In this document: piece by piece, positions 37,401-49,300 of the stretch
How positions within the stretch are numbered: the stretch's first letter is position 1
Layout: each line of letters begins with the position of its first letter
Program-made: the position numbers and the translations under genes
The notes under the pieces: generated by a model
Told to the model about the DNA's origin: nothing
Seen by the model: the letters and a program-made list of their open reading frames with translations, nothing else
Database searches by the model: none
Source: Globodera rostochiensis
Lineage: Eukaryota > Nematoda > Chromadorea > Rhabditida > Heteroderidae
DNA length: 64,000 bases
Assembly (NCBI GenBank): GCA_018350325.1
Contig: JAEVLN010000003.1
Location: 1,323,985 to 1,387,984, forward strand
Direction of reading: 5' to 3'

Positions 37401-40400
37401 AGGTTTTGAGGTTGGCTGTCGCCCGAGGGGGAGGGGGGGGGCTGTCGCCGGGGGGGGGGGGGGGTGGGGGGCTGTTGCCGGGGGGGGGTGGGGGGGGAAG
37501 GTCACGTGAAAATTGGACGACACATTCGGCGGGCGGATGAATGGGACAAAAAGGGCGTTTTTGAGGCCATCCTGAAATTGGTGCGGTTACTGTGGGCCAT
37601 TGAAGAAGTGTTCTCAAATTGGAACATTTTGACAGTCGATGCGGAGTACTGTAGAGGATTGAATCATAGAAGAAGGGCAAAAGGAGGTAAGCTTGAGGGG
37701 AGTATTGTAGTTCGTTAGAATAGACCTTTTATACGGTAGAAAAAGACGAAGAATACTGTAGAAAGATAAATTTTGGGGAATTATTTGGAATATTTGAATA
37801 ATTCGATTTTTAATCCCTTTCAATTAATTTAATTCGCGCACTCACTGTCTTTGGACATGCCGGCCTCGATGCATTTGCGCCATCGGCATTCTTGGCAACG
37901 GTTACGGCTGGCACGCACAATTTGGCACTTTTGACTTTGAGTGCACGGCCGATAGTCAATTTTGTTTTGTAGCGAACGCCGGAAAAACCCCTGAAGAAAT
38001 ATGGGGAAATAATTCTCATTGAGAAAAAAATTGATATAATTAAGCCCCCCCCCCCCGAGGGGTAGAATGATTGATAAACATTTGGGCTTCAGTTTTTATG
38101 AATTTTTCGGTAAATTTTGGGAATTTCCCCAACTTTGCACATCCCTCACTTTCTTTGCCCCGTTTTGTATATATTTGACCCACATTTTGTGTTGTCTCAC
38201 TCCACTTTTAGGAGGTCAACCAATCCAACATATGCATATGAAAGTAAAATCTTGCGGGGATCTTTGGGATATGTGTGACCCGATTTGTTGTCGAGGGGTG
38301 ACCCAAAATTGGGGAGCCCCTCGGGGGAGAAACGCCCGGGGCGAAGGGGAACGCCTTCGGGGATGACCCGGATCCCTTAGGGAATTAAACCCAAAAAATC
38401 GAATAAGGAAAAATTGGGTTAAAGAAAGGGGGGCTTATGGAAGGGCGCAAAAATGCCGGGGAAAATGATTTGTTCTCAACTGAGTACATTCAGGGAGGCT
38501 TGGACGCCTCTGGGGAAGCTAAAAATGAGAAAAATATCTTTTTTTGGGGGGGGGGAATTTGCCAAAATTGAAAAAGCAAGGCTAAGAGAAGGGCCTCCGG
38601 GGATGGTCTGCGCAAAGCAATCCCCCCCCCCCACCCAAAATGCCGAGATTAAAGACCCGGCCCCACCCAAAATGCCGAGATTAAAGACCCGGCGGGATTA
38701 CAAAAGGCTTAGAGACCGGTGAGGAAAAGCAATGCAAAATAATCTTTTAAAGCTTAAAAATGCTTTTGCTCACTTTGCACCCCTCGCAGGAGAAAATGCC
38801 GTAGTGAAATCCGCTTGCCTTGTCCGAGCAAACTTTGCACAACAAAACCTCCTCGTTGGCTGTGCGTGAAATCGAAGTTCCGTCCGTCGACGAGGGACCT
38901 GACAATTTTTAATTTAAACTTTTTAACTTTTTTGGTTTGTTTTTCATTTTGCGAAAGACCATTTTTTTGTTTCAGGGTCATCCCCCAAGGGGTCAAGGTC
39001 ATTCACTCGCTGTACAAAGAAAGATATGGACATTTGTGGGTCAAGTGGCGATGCTAAATGCGTACATAAATAAACGATGCTGCCCCCCCCCCTCCCCCAA
39101 TTTTTGAATGATTATGAAAATAGGTCAAAAAATATATTTAGAGCGAAAGAAATGCCCTAAAAAGAATTGGCAACCGACCGATAAACCGTTTAAAATAATT
39201 TACAAAAAAATCCTTTCCAAATTGATCCAATGCAAGCGAGAACGCGTTGCACACCAAATCCGGCTTAATCCACTCCACAAGGCAGGGCAGGGAACGCCAG
39301 AAACAGAACACCCCCCCCCCCCCTCCAGGGAAAAAGACCCCCCCCCCCCCTACAGGGAAAAAGACCCCCCCCCCCCTCCAGGGAAAAAGACCCCCCCCCC
39401 CTCCAGGGAAACAGAACACCCCCCCCCTTGAACATCTTCTCATCACTTCACTCACTCTTTATCCCCTGCGGATATTATTATTATTATTGAAATTGCGTAT
39501 GCCCGAGGGCAAATGCAGGCGCGCGTGTGCATAGTGCGCTGCGCGCCTGCAGCAAAGAAACCGGAATTTGTTGTGTGACGGGGCGAGGGGGGGGCGGGGG
39601 GAGGACATAAGCCACTTTTCTTTTTTCTTCGCCCCAAAAGTCTGCACCCCCGGGGGCATGAACAACGAAGAAGATGATGATGATGATGAAGATGGGATGA
39701 TTTGGATGGATGATTATATTGCGCGAGGTTTTCGGGGCAAAGGACCCTCGACAAAGTGCCTCGGGCAGTTTTGGGAAAAATCCCAATTTCCCAGCGAAAA
39801 TTAGGCATTTTGAAAAATTCCTGTTTAGGCCAAATGGCTCGTCCGAGTGCTCCTCGAGGAATTATTGTTGGACAAAATTTTGTTGAATTTTCCGCCAACT
39901 CTTTCACCTTCCTGAAAGTTGCCATCGTCCGCTTCAGCGCCGTCGGCGTCCATTTGCTCCACGAGACGGCCCAATGCGTGGCCAATCAGCTCGTCCGCAC
40001 TTGTTGTGGGTATTGGCACGAATGTTTGACGTGCTAAAATTTGAATGTAAAATGTCTTTAAAAATTTGAAACATTTTAATAAATTTAATTTTTAAACGTT
40101 TGAATTAAATTTGGTCGCTATGTCCCAACCGTCGCGCTCTTCCGCATTGTCAGGAGGCGATTTCTTCACTAATTCAGTCTTAATCTGAGGAGGAGGAGGA
40201 GGCGGAGGAGGAGGAAGAGGAGCTGAAGAGGAGGAAAAGGAAGAAGGCGGATGGGCGGACGAGGAGGAGGAAGAGGACGAATTGGAAACGCTTCCAAAAT
40301 TGGGAGGAGGCGCCTGAAATTTGTCGAATTTATAGCGCCTGATTTTTATGTTCTTAAAATTTGAAAATTTCACCAGATCCATCAAAAATCGCTTTCCATT

Positions 40401-41726
40401 TGTGAATTTGTAAATATATCCACTGCCCCCCTCCAATTTTGTCGACTTTTACAATTTGTCTCACCCGTTCCATGCCATTATCGCCCGAGGGCACAAATTT
40501 TGCCTCGGGCGGCATCCCCCGGAGGCGTTCCACCATTTGTTGGAAAGCGGCTGCCATCATCAGCTGGTCCAACTGCTGCTGCTGCTGGTGTTGTTGTTGA
40601 TTCGCCATAAGCGTCTCCGGCACTGAGGCACCAAGCGGAAGGCCCTAAAGCATTTTTGGCAATTTAAAAGTTAAGAGATAACAATAAATTTATAAGTAAA
40701 TAAATGAAATTAAAATCAAAACAAATCAAATAACGTCATTTACCTGCGCGGGGTCAAAAAGACGAATTGTGCCGGAGGCAATTGGCGCCTGAATTATTTG
40801 CCGCATAACCGTCGACGGCGCCGACAGCGGAGGCGTTTGATGGAGTTGGGCGAGAATTACTGAAAAAACAAAAATTCGAAATGCTTTAAGGAGGAAAGAA
40901 AGTCAATCAGGCTATGCCAACTTATAGGCGTTGTTTTTATGAATTTTTTAACGGCGGCTAAAGGGGGGGGGGATCTGAAAAACTGCCATTTCTTCCATAA
41001 GATTTTTGATTTTTTCAGCATGCATAGAAGGGGGGGGGGAGTTGGATATTATGAAACTCGGAGGGGGGAGGGGGGGAGGGAGGGATGAGGGAGGGGTCGG
41101 ATTTTATGAAACTCGGAGGGGAGGGGGAGGGGGGGGGATTTTATGAAACTCGGAGGGGGGGGGGGGAGGTGGGCTCGGATTTTATGAAACTCGGAGGGGG
41201 GAGGGGGGGGGGAGGGATGGGGGAGGGGTCGGATTTTATGAAACTCGGAGGGGGGGGGGAGGGGGGAGGGATGGGGGAGGGGTCGGATTTTATGAAACTC
41301 GGAGGGGGGGGGGGGAGAGGTGGGCTCGGATTTTATGAAACTCGGAGGGGGGGGGGAGAGGTGGGCTCGGATTTTATGAAACTCGGAGGGGGGGGGGGAG
41401 AGGTGGGCTCGGATTTTATGAAACTCGGAGGGGGGAGGGGGGGGGAGGATTTTATGAAACTCGGAGGGGGGGGGGATTTACTCGGAGGGAGGAGGGGAGG
41501 GAGGGGGGGGGGCCTGACAAAACAGCGCCCTACCCGACTCGACAGGCCTGCCGTTGCCGTTGTTGTTGTTGGTGTTGTTCATGGGCTGGGCCGTATTTTC
41601 CGAATTCCGAAGCATCGACGCGATGGCGGCCGCCCGTTGAGGAGGCCACAACGCAGCGGCGGCCAGCAACAGTTGCTGCTGCTGCTGCTGTTGGTGTTGG
41701 TGTTGCTGATGTTGTTGAAAATCCAT
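34404..41726 (-). CDS. Nuclear hormone receptor, E75/Rev-erb (NR1D)-like
   Basis: Sixteen exons on the - strand, read from high to low: 41534-41726, 40744-40859, 40465-40644, 40130-40313, 39908-40033, 38774-38898, 37846-37990, 36724-36836, 36516-36554, 36272-36457, 35951-36135, 35807-35851, 35549-35708, 35146-35338, 34834-35079 and 34404-34750; 860 residues with all phases closing. The first 266 residues are disordered (poly-Gln, poly-Ser, poly-Pro). The DNA-binding domain is at about 287-354: [15 protein letters not shown]-box [41 protein letters not shown], continuing [14 protein letters not shown], the hinge typical of E75 and Rev-erb. The ligand-binding domain follows ([33 protein letters not shown]) and is diverged. 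The 200-residue tail is disordered and ends with PLNLC (844-848). The receptor would act as a nuclear transcription factor. C. elegans NHR-85 or SEX-1 are the likely relatives. Confidence 0.95.
37000..37845 (-). repeat. G/C runs in the intron after the zinc-finger exons
   Basis: The 1 kb intron between the second zinc-finger exon and the hinge exon contains G runs on the + strand at about 37279-37288, 37357-37368, 37432-37441 and 37450-37497. Frames read here give proline- or glycine-rich low complexity. It also contains several TACTGTA/TACGGTA words at 37640-37760. Confidence 0.65.
39309..39427 (-). repeat. C-rich minisatellite in nuclear receptor intron 5
   Basis: About five units of 24-28 bases, each a C run of 8-13 followed by TCCAGGGAAAAAGA or a close variant (on the + strand). 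C-run length varies between copies, which indicates slippage. The coding strand of the host gene is the G-rich strand. Confidence 0.85.
41041..41490 (-). repeat. G-rich minisatellite in nuclear receptor intron 1
   Basis: About ten copies of GATTTTATGAAACTCGGAGG on the + strand, each followed by a G run of 6-12 and a variable spacer (GAGGTGGGCTC or GGGAGGGATGGGGGAGGGGTC). Copies are 38-55 bases apart. The open frame across it (MKLGGG...) is a by-product of the repeat, not a gene. Confidence 0.93.
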
Positions 41727-44500
41727 GCCGAAAAATTTCTTGAAAAAAAATAATTGAATTTGGAATATTAACATAAAAATAATTTAAGAAAGCAAAAAGT
41801 AAATGAAATAACCAATTGCATTGCATGAATAAGGAAATATAAATGCCCCCCCCCCTCCAATCAAATCAACAAATTTCAGGCTTTCTAACAATGCTTTTGA
41901 ATGTTTCGAGTGGTTCCAACTTGAAAATTTAAAATTTTTAATGTTCTTCCAAAGCGCTAAAATCGCGCAAACTTTCAATAAGCCATTTAAATTCAGGATT
42001 TTCATAGGGCTTAACTCCTTTTTAGTGGGGGTTTTCAACAGAAAAAAAACTCGGGCACGAGGTGTGCATGGCGGACCCTGAGAGTGTGAGGTGGTTCCGG
42101 CTCCTCGACCCACCACCCACTTTCCCCAATCCCTCCCCCCCCCCCCCCCGCCTCTCTTTTGGGTGACGACGGATTCAGTGAAAGGAGTGAAAATGTGTGT
42201 TTGGGGATGGGGGATGGGACCCCTCCCCCCCGCATCGTCGGTGGACTCCGCCCCCCCCCCCCCCCCTCCTTCCCCTGCGGGGATCATCCACCCACCCCAT
42301 CATCCGTCGGTCGGGCGAGCAACCAACGACCAAATTTGGTGGGTTGAGGGGCGTGAATGAGGAAAGGGAGGGGGGAAAGAGGTCGGGGACGCCGGCGGGG
42401 AATGATCCTGACAGACAATTCTTGCGTGATCAGAGAGACACAAGTTCAGAACAACACGCCTTACCGGTATACTCGTGAGGACGTCGCATGCTGGGGTTTA
42501 TGTGAGACAATTTGCGAGTTGCTTTGGGGACACTTAACCAAAATCGACAAATGCGGGGGGGGGGGATCGCATTGCGGGGAATCGCCCAACCAAAAATGCT
42601 TAGGAAATACGCCTCACTGTAGATGATCGTGCGCGGAGCAACCGCGGGGACAGATTTTTGTGGATTTTCTGAATAGCTCGGGGGCTCGGGGACGGGGGGG
42701 GGCGTTGCGGGGATACGACTCGACGGGGACGGTGTGGCGGACGACCTCCTCCAACCTCCCCCCCCCCAACACCCCCTCCCCCCCAACACCTCCCCCCCCC
42801 CCAACCTCCCTCTCCCCCCCAACTCCCTCCAAATTGGGTCAGGGCTGTCGCGCGCACCAGACTAAAGTTTGGAGACACGATAGATTTACTTAAATCAGTC
42901 GGATTTCTGTTTGGATAATGGAACAATCGATTTTCGATAGTTTTTTTCAAAATTTTGAATTTTCAGAGACCAGAGACCAATTTGGAGATCAAAAGAAAAA
43001 TAAAATGGATACGTTCTTTACACTTCCTTCCATCCAATCACTCCAAAAGTTGACTATTTATTTGCATGCCGATTTTGACATTTTTTCCCCTTTTCTCTGA
43101 CTGACCCCTTTCTTTCGCAGTTATTATACCCTCCGGCATTTCCTGTTCTCTGCCCTTTCTCTGCTTTCTCTGCCTTTCCTTCTCTCTTTCCTCTTGGTCT
43201 CTGCCCCCTCTGTTTTCTGCTTCTCTTCCCACTCCAACTCGCTCTCTCACCCCTTCTCTCTCTCGCTTCCAGACAAAAAGCGGTGCTTCGAACCGGCTTC
43301 ATCCCCCACTTTCATCTTCCCCAGAGCCCAGATCCGCCCCTGATCATCCGATGATCGGAGCAGTCGCGGCGGCGGCGGCGGAGTGCAATTTTGCATTTAT
43401 GGACAGCCCCCAGCCGCCCCCGGGGGGCAAAAACCGGATTTGTTGCCCCTGCGGGGGTGGCGGGGGCAAAATTGCACGTCGCGCGGTCATCTCCAACAGA
43501 GCGTCGCCGATGAAAGTTGGGGGGAAAGTTGGGATTTGGAGAGCCCAAACAGGAGGGAGGAACACGTTTTGTTGGAATTCCAAACTTTGCGCACGGAGGC
43601 CCAAATTTATGCGAATTTGGGTTTGTCTGTCGAATAAGCGATATAAATGTTTTAAAAACCAGAAAACTTTTTTTAGCACCTACCAGAAATTTTTTTTAAA
43701 GACTTTTTAAAGACGTAAAATTAATAATAATTCGATTAAAAATGAACTTTTGAAAGCGCAAAAATACCAGAAAATGCAAAATTTTGAAAAACCCGCGCGC
43801 GCTTTGGCGTGGATCCTCAAGGCCATTTTCGGAGGGGGGGGGGAGGCGGAGATTGTCCCCATTTTGTTCCGATTTTATGCCCGCGGGGGTGGGCGATGGA
43901 AATGGAAATGATTTGTTTGTTACACCCCATCAAAAATCCCCCCAATTTTGTGGCCTTGATGAAACAATTTTTTGCTTTTGTTTTGTTTTTAAAATTGCCC
44001 TCATTTATTTATAGCCCCGGGGGGGGCAAAGGCCAAGCCAAGCCAACCACCAAATCTTTTAAACACTTTTAATAGCAAAAAATTTGGTTATTTAAGCTGA
44101 GCTCCTCCCCGACTCCGACTTTTTTGCCACGATACCGGACATGCCGCCTCCCGACTTACGATTTCCGATATTTTCCCCCCCCCCCCCCGGGGGGGGGGCG
44201 GGGGGAAGAAGCCTAAAGGAAAGAACGCTATTGAACAAAACGGACGTTACTTTTGAGCGATGGAATTAAATTTATGGAAAGAATTAAATTATTTTTGAGG
44301 GTTTGCAAATGCACTCTTATTGGGCGCCGGGGGGGGCTGCGGGGGTGGTCAAATAATATGTCCGAATTCGGGGGGCACTGTCCGCGAGGCGAGGCGCAAT
44401 CCGGAAGTTTGTTCATCATCATCACATCATCGTCGCGGAGTGGAGGCGAGGATTGCGCATATTGCCCCGAGCAAAAAACTGGATTTTCCAAATTTTCATC
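41727..44500. other. Intergenic, low-complexity rich
   Basis: A 3' splice site on the - strand (RC of CTTGAAAAA at 41739-41745) lies 12 bases before the nuclear receptor start. The rest has many C or G runs (42130-42150, 42250-42268, 42552-42563, 42760-42825, 44175-44205). A GC-rich block at 43345-43640 is open in several frames; the + strand frame ending ESPNRREEHVLLEF..TEAQIYANLGLSVE at 43637 looks protein-like, and the - strand frame (GDALLEMTARRAIL) could equally be an upstream exon of the receptor. I cannot decide and do not call a gene. Confidence 0.4.
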
Positions 44501-44579
44501 AAGGACTAGCCAGCCAAAACCCTCGGGGGATGAGCCCCATTTTTGGGGGGCGGCTGGAGGGCTGCAGAAAAGAATGACG

Positions 44580-44935
44580 AAGAGAGGGAGGAAGAGGAGG
44601 TGGAGGGGAAGAAGGAAGAGGTGGGGGTGGAGGGGAAGAAGGAGAAGGTGGAGGAGTAGGAGTAGTGGGAGGAGGAGGTGGGGTGGAGGGGAAGGAGGAG
44701 GTGGAGGAGGAGGTGAGGGAGGAGGTGGTTGATGACCATCGTCGTCGTCGTCGCTGAATTGGTCACCATCACACCGATCCAAAAATAGATGGACGGATTG
44801 ATATGCGCATTCGCACAGCCCTCCGCAGCCAGTACCCAAGCGACAGTTGGACACAAGCAGAAAGAGCACCGGGTGGGCATTGAACCGTGGGACAAACGCC
44901 CACTCAACCACTGAGCCACAGACGAGCAACATTTG
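44580..44935 (-). mobile_element. Possible tRNA-derived SINE
   Basis: On the - strand the sequence from about 44925 downward reads TGGCTCAGTGGTTGAG (matching a pol III A box, TRGCnnAGTGG) and, some 32 bases on, GGTTCAATGCC (close to a B box). An unrelated body of about 150 bases follows, then a long (CCTCCT)n-like tail down to about 44580. Head, body and simple-repeat tail is the layout of a tRNA-derived SINE. The A to B spacing is shorter than in a real tRNA, and no cloverleaf can be formed, so it is not a tRNA gene. Only one copy is seen in this window. Confidence 0.35.
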
Positions 44936-46315
44936 TACTCAGATGGATATTTGAGGCTAGAATAGCCGCAGGGATTAGACCACCAAGGATGGAATGCAAA
45001 AGCTTAAGGGAGAAAATGGAATGTAATGATCTCTCCCCTAAGGGTATTTGTTCGACCATGTTAATTTGGTGGATTAATTGCACCCTTTAAGGACACAATT
45101 CCAAAATTTGACAAATTCTTTAAAGATCAAAGAGGAGAACGATTCGACCGATGGATGGCGCCTCGAGCGCCTTGGCCTTTCTTTCTTCGGGCAAAACGTT
45201 TTGTGGAAATGCCGACATGTTTATGATAAAAAGTGTGCCCTTCGAATGCATTCGCAACGTCCGACCGACCGACGAAAGGCCCCAATATTATCTCTCAAAA
45301 TCCGATGGATCAGACCATCGGATTTTCGGGATTATGAAAGGGCATTTGCCGCTGAAGCTTTCCAAATTTATCATTTAAATCCAAAAATTCCGCAATTTAA
45401 CCGAACTCCGAAAGTTTTGTTGCGTTTCCCCTCCCCCCCCCCCCCACCGAATTTTGTATTAATTTTGTTAATATTTCTTTTCGCAAAATTTCGTCTTCCG
45501 TTCGCTATTCAAATTTATAGTCTCTGTTCCCGTTCTTTCGCGCGGGGCGAAAGATATTATCGGTGGATGTTTATCTTTTATTTTGTTCGCAAAACGATGG
45601 AAATATGAAAATGAATTTTTAGGGAATTGGCCGAAAAAATAAAATTATTTGTGCAAAATTCCGCAAAAATAATAAAATTATTCAAACTCTGCTGCTTCTC
45701 GCGGCTAATCTGCGAACCGGCGAGTAAAGCAGGCGATCTTTGAACACCAACATTTGCGGCACAAATGTTGCATCGCCTCCGGCGCCACTTTAGCTTAAGG
45801 AAACATCTCGAACTTCGTGGAACGGAAGTTGAATACGTTCGGATGTTCTTAAACCTAAGTATCGCGGTTCTGGCGTTTGACAAATGCGCAAAACGGACAC
45901 TGCACAAAGCAAGCGAGCACGCAAGTTCCGTATATATGCAGGCTGGCAAACATTGTGCAGTGCCCCAATAATCACAAAAAAATAATAATTCTGCGGCCTT
46001 TTCCGTCTCCGATCCATCGCCTTTCAAATGTAATTTTTTTTGTGATTTACAATGAATAAATTTGCTAATAAAAGACTAAATCCCCCCCCCCCCAAAAAAA
46101 CGACTTGCCGAGTTTATTTATTCAAACAATTGGACTAAAAAAAGGACTCAATAAAATTCCAAAATTTGTCTCAGTGTAACGGTTGATCCTCAACAAATTT
46201 TCAAAATGTTCTGGCCAAAATCTGAGGAGCAGGCCAAGCCCAGTTCATTATGGACCAGATCAGCCAACAAATTCAAATCATTTTTGGATCAGCCAAAACA
46301 TTAAATCGAAACGAT
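44936..46315. other. Intergenic, no gene supported
   Basis: Short open frames occur on both strands (45078-45608 +, 45578-46027 -) without domains, start context or neighbouring exons. C runs at 45430-45446 and 46082-46093. The 3' end of the large - strand gene lies just to the right. Confidence 0.45.
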
Positions 46316-49300
46316 TCATTGGAGCAGCCGCGCCATCGTTTTGAATTTGCGTTCCAGCACATCGACACGGCCGTCCAATCGGATGCACAAATTCTTTAGA
46401 TCCCGATTCTCCTTCTTCAGCTGTGTGTTCTGCTCCTTCAACTGCTCCAACTCCCAGCGCATGTCGCTCCGCGCCTTCTCGGACTCCTTTAAAGGCATTA
46501 TTTTAACCAGAAAGTTTCTCTGAACTCTTTCAACTCGGCTAAAGTGAGCATTTTAAACAGAAAGTTTCTCTGAACTCTTTCAACTCGGCTAAAGTGAGCA
46601 TTTTAAACAGAAAGTTTCTCTGAACTCTTTCAACTCGGCTAAAGTGAGCATTTTAAACAGAAACTTTCTCTGAACTCTTTCAACTCGGCTAAAGTGAGCA
46701 TTTTAAACAGAAACTTTCTCTGAACTCTTTCAACTCGGCTAAAGTGAGCATTTTAAACAGAAACTTTCTCTGAACTCTTTCAATTTTAAACAGAAAGTTT
46801 CTCTGAACTCTTTCAACTCGGCTCATGCTGCTCTCGACCAGAAAAGAGTCGAGTCGTTGCAGACGCTGCTGGGCCGAGAGCCTATACATCTGGAAGCCGA
46901 AACTTTGAACTATTTAAAAGAAAATAAAAAAAGTTAGGCGACTTCGCTCATTCGCTTCTCAGCGTCCGGCTCCACAATTTGGCGGTAGTGAACGTTGGCA
47001 CGACGCGCCAATTCCTGCAGTTGGTCAAGCTGGTCGCTGGCCTAAAATAATTTGTTGCAAATAAATAGGGAAAGAATTTGAATAAAAAATTTGAATTTAA
47101 AAATGATTTTCCAACCTCATCGTAACTGATCTGTTCCCGGGACGCGGCCACAATCTCTTCAATACGGCCCAAAATTCCAAACGAACGGTCCAACAAAGCG
47201 CCGTAGGGAAAGCATAAAACGCCTAAATATTTTAATTTTAATTCGAAATTTCATCTTTTATTCGACCTTCATCCAAAAAAGATCGCATGGCGTCCACCGG
47301 GTTCAGCACGTGCACATGGAGGCGGGTCAGCAACTGAATGGGTTGGGCCAGACGGGGCTCCCGATTAAGCTGCAAAAAACAAAATAATATTTTTATTTAT
47401 TCTAAACAAAACCTTTCGTTGACTTTCCGTCAATAGCCACTGGGCCCTGCCGATCAGCTGGTAATAGCCCTGGTTCAACAGCTGCCCGCACAGTTCGTCC
47501 CAGTGGGGATGAACGCGGCGAAGTTCGCTCAGCTGTAAATATTTAATTAAAATAAAATGTATTTAATTCAATAATAAATCTTTTGCCAAACCAACTTCTT
47601 TGTATGAGAGAAGGCCGAGGGTCTGAAGCAGTACAGTGACCGGCATGCGCCAGCTGGCCATTCCGGACACAAATTGAGGCGAATTTGCGGACGAAGCCAA
47701 AGTGTCCAACCCGGTTCGGGACTTAAACATTTTTTTAAATAAAAAAATCGTTTTTGCAAATCCTAAAAATCTTCCAGAATTTTAAAGCTTTCCCATAAAA
47801 TGCCAAAGGCATCCAAAAGCTTACGCCCTTTTGCGGCGGACTCGGACTTGACCGCCTTCTGCCGGACCATTTGCTCGAGCTGCTGAACCCCCTGCCGCCG
47901 CCGCCGACCGATGCTTCGTCTCTTCGCTGTACAACAAACAAATATCAATCAATACGACAAATTGTCTCATTACTGTAGTCAACTCTGAATATTACCGTAG
48001 CCAGCAGCGATGACTGAAAACGTCCGCCTGCCCCAGTGGCGGATGTCAATGTGCCGCCGCCAGTTGTTGTGACGGTGCCCTGAAGCAAAAAAGTGCCGTA
48101 GACGAAACGATAAAAGCAAAAGGAATTTGGATTACGGTAATCCGTTGGGGCGCTTGTGAGGATACGGTGGACATCAGTGAAAAGTCGTCGCGCATTGAAA
48201 CCTGAAAATTTTGAAGTTTTAATTTTAAATATTTTTGTCCACCTCGTCCATCTCGAGCAGTTCCGGCCCTCCGGTCAGACTCCGCTCGGCAGACTCGCCC
48301 CGCTGATGTGCCAGCAGCATCAAAGTCTGATCCTCCTCGTCCTCCTCGTCCCCGGGGGCGTTGGTGATTGTCGTCGACGTGATATCGTCACGAGCCGAGC
48401 TGAAGTGGTCCTCCATTTTATTTAAAATGATCTGACCCGATAAATTGAATCTTCAAATACCAATCGATTTCAAATAAACAATCAATAAGTTTAATTGATT
48501 GAAATAAAAGCATAAGCAATTACAGTAATCATTGGACACCAAATACCGTAGGTTGGTGTTGTACTACTTACTGTACGCATACCGAAAGTCCCGCTCGTTC
48601 TCTTCTGACACGCTGCCACAGCTACTGATCGGAGACAAGATGTTCAGCTGGTGCTGATAGCCACCTGCAGGGCATAGGGGAATTTTTGAATTTTACCCAA
48701 ATCGCCAATTTCGAATAATTTAATTTAAAACAGAATGCCAATGCCAACGACCGTTCACCAGTCGGCTGCTGGCACCGCTGCCGCCGCCGCCATTTGTACT
48801 GCCCGCGCTTCCGTTCGTCGCAGAACGTCTTGCGCTTGTCGTTGAGCTGATGCCGGTGCCAACGGACGACGACAGCTGTTGTTGGGGTGCCGTGCCGGCG
48901 GTCAGCAAACTCAGCGACGGCGAAGGCGCGTCCTCGCGTCGGAAGCGCCGGCTGAATTTTAATTTCGAAATGTTTGTTTTTCAAATTTTTGTTTTAATTT
49001 TTAGACTTTATAAGCGTTTCGCTGGTGCCCGAAGTCGCGGAGAGAAATGAGCACGGCGACTCACTTCCGGTCGGCGACGGCGTCGAGCCCGCCCTATTTG
49101 ACGCCAAGTTGGCATTTGAACGCCGCGGTTGGAATGCCTTAAGCGAAAAAGCAATAAAATTGAAATTGGCTTAAACTAAAAATACCCTTCCGCCGGTGTC
49201 CTCCGAACCATTCAAAAGATCGGCTGCCGCCAATGGCCCGTCCAACGACTGGCTGCGCCCTTCTTTAACTTGTGGACTTCCGGGTACTGTTTCGACAACG

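Noticed and set aside
39309..41490. CRISPR-like arrays
   Set aside because: The regular spacing is that of tandem minisatellites in introns of a eukaryotic gene; there are no unique spacers and no cas genes.
44850..44930. Functional tRNA gene
   Set aside because: A and B box-like words exist, but their spacing is too short and no cloverleaf with acceptor stem can be drawn.
45078..46027. Frames on both strands in the gap before the serine-rich gene
   Set aside because: Short, overlapping, AT- or GC-biased and without homology or splice support.
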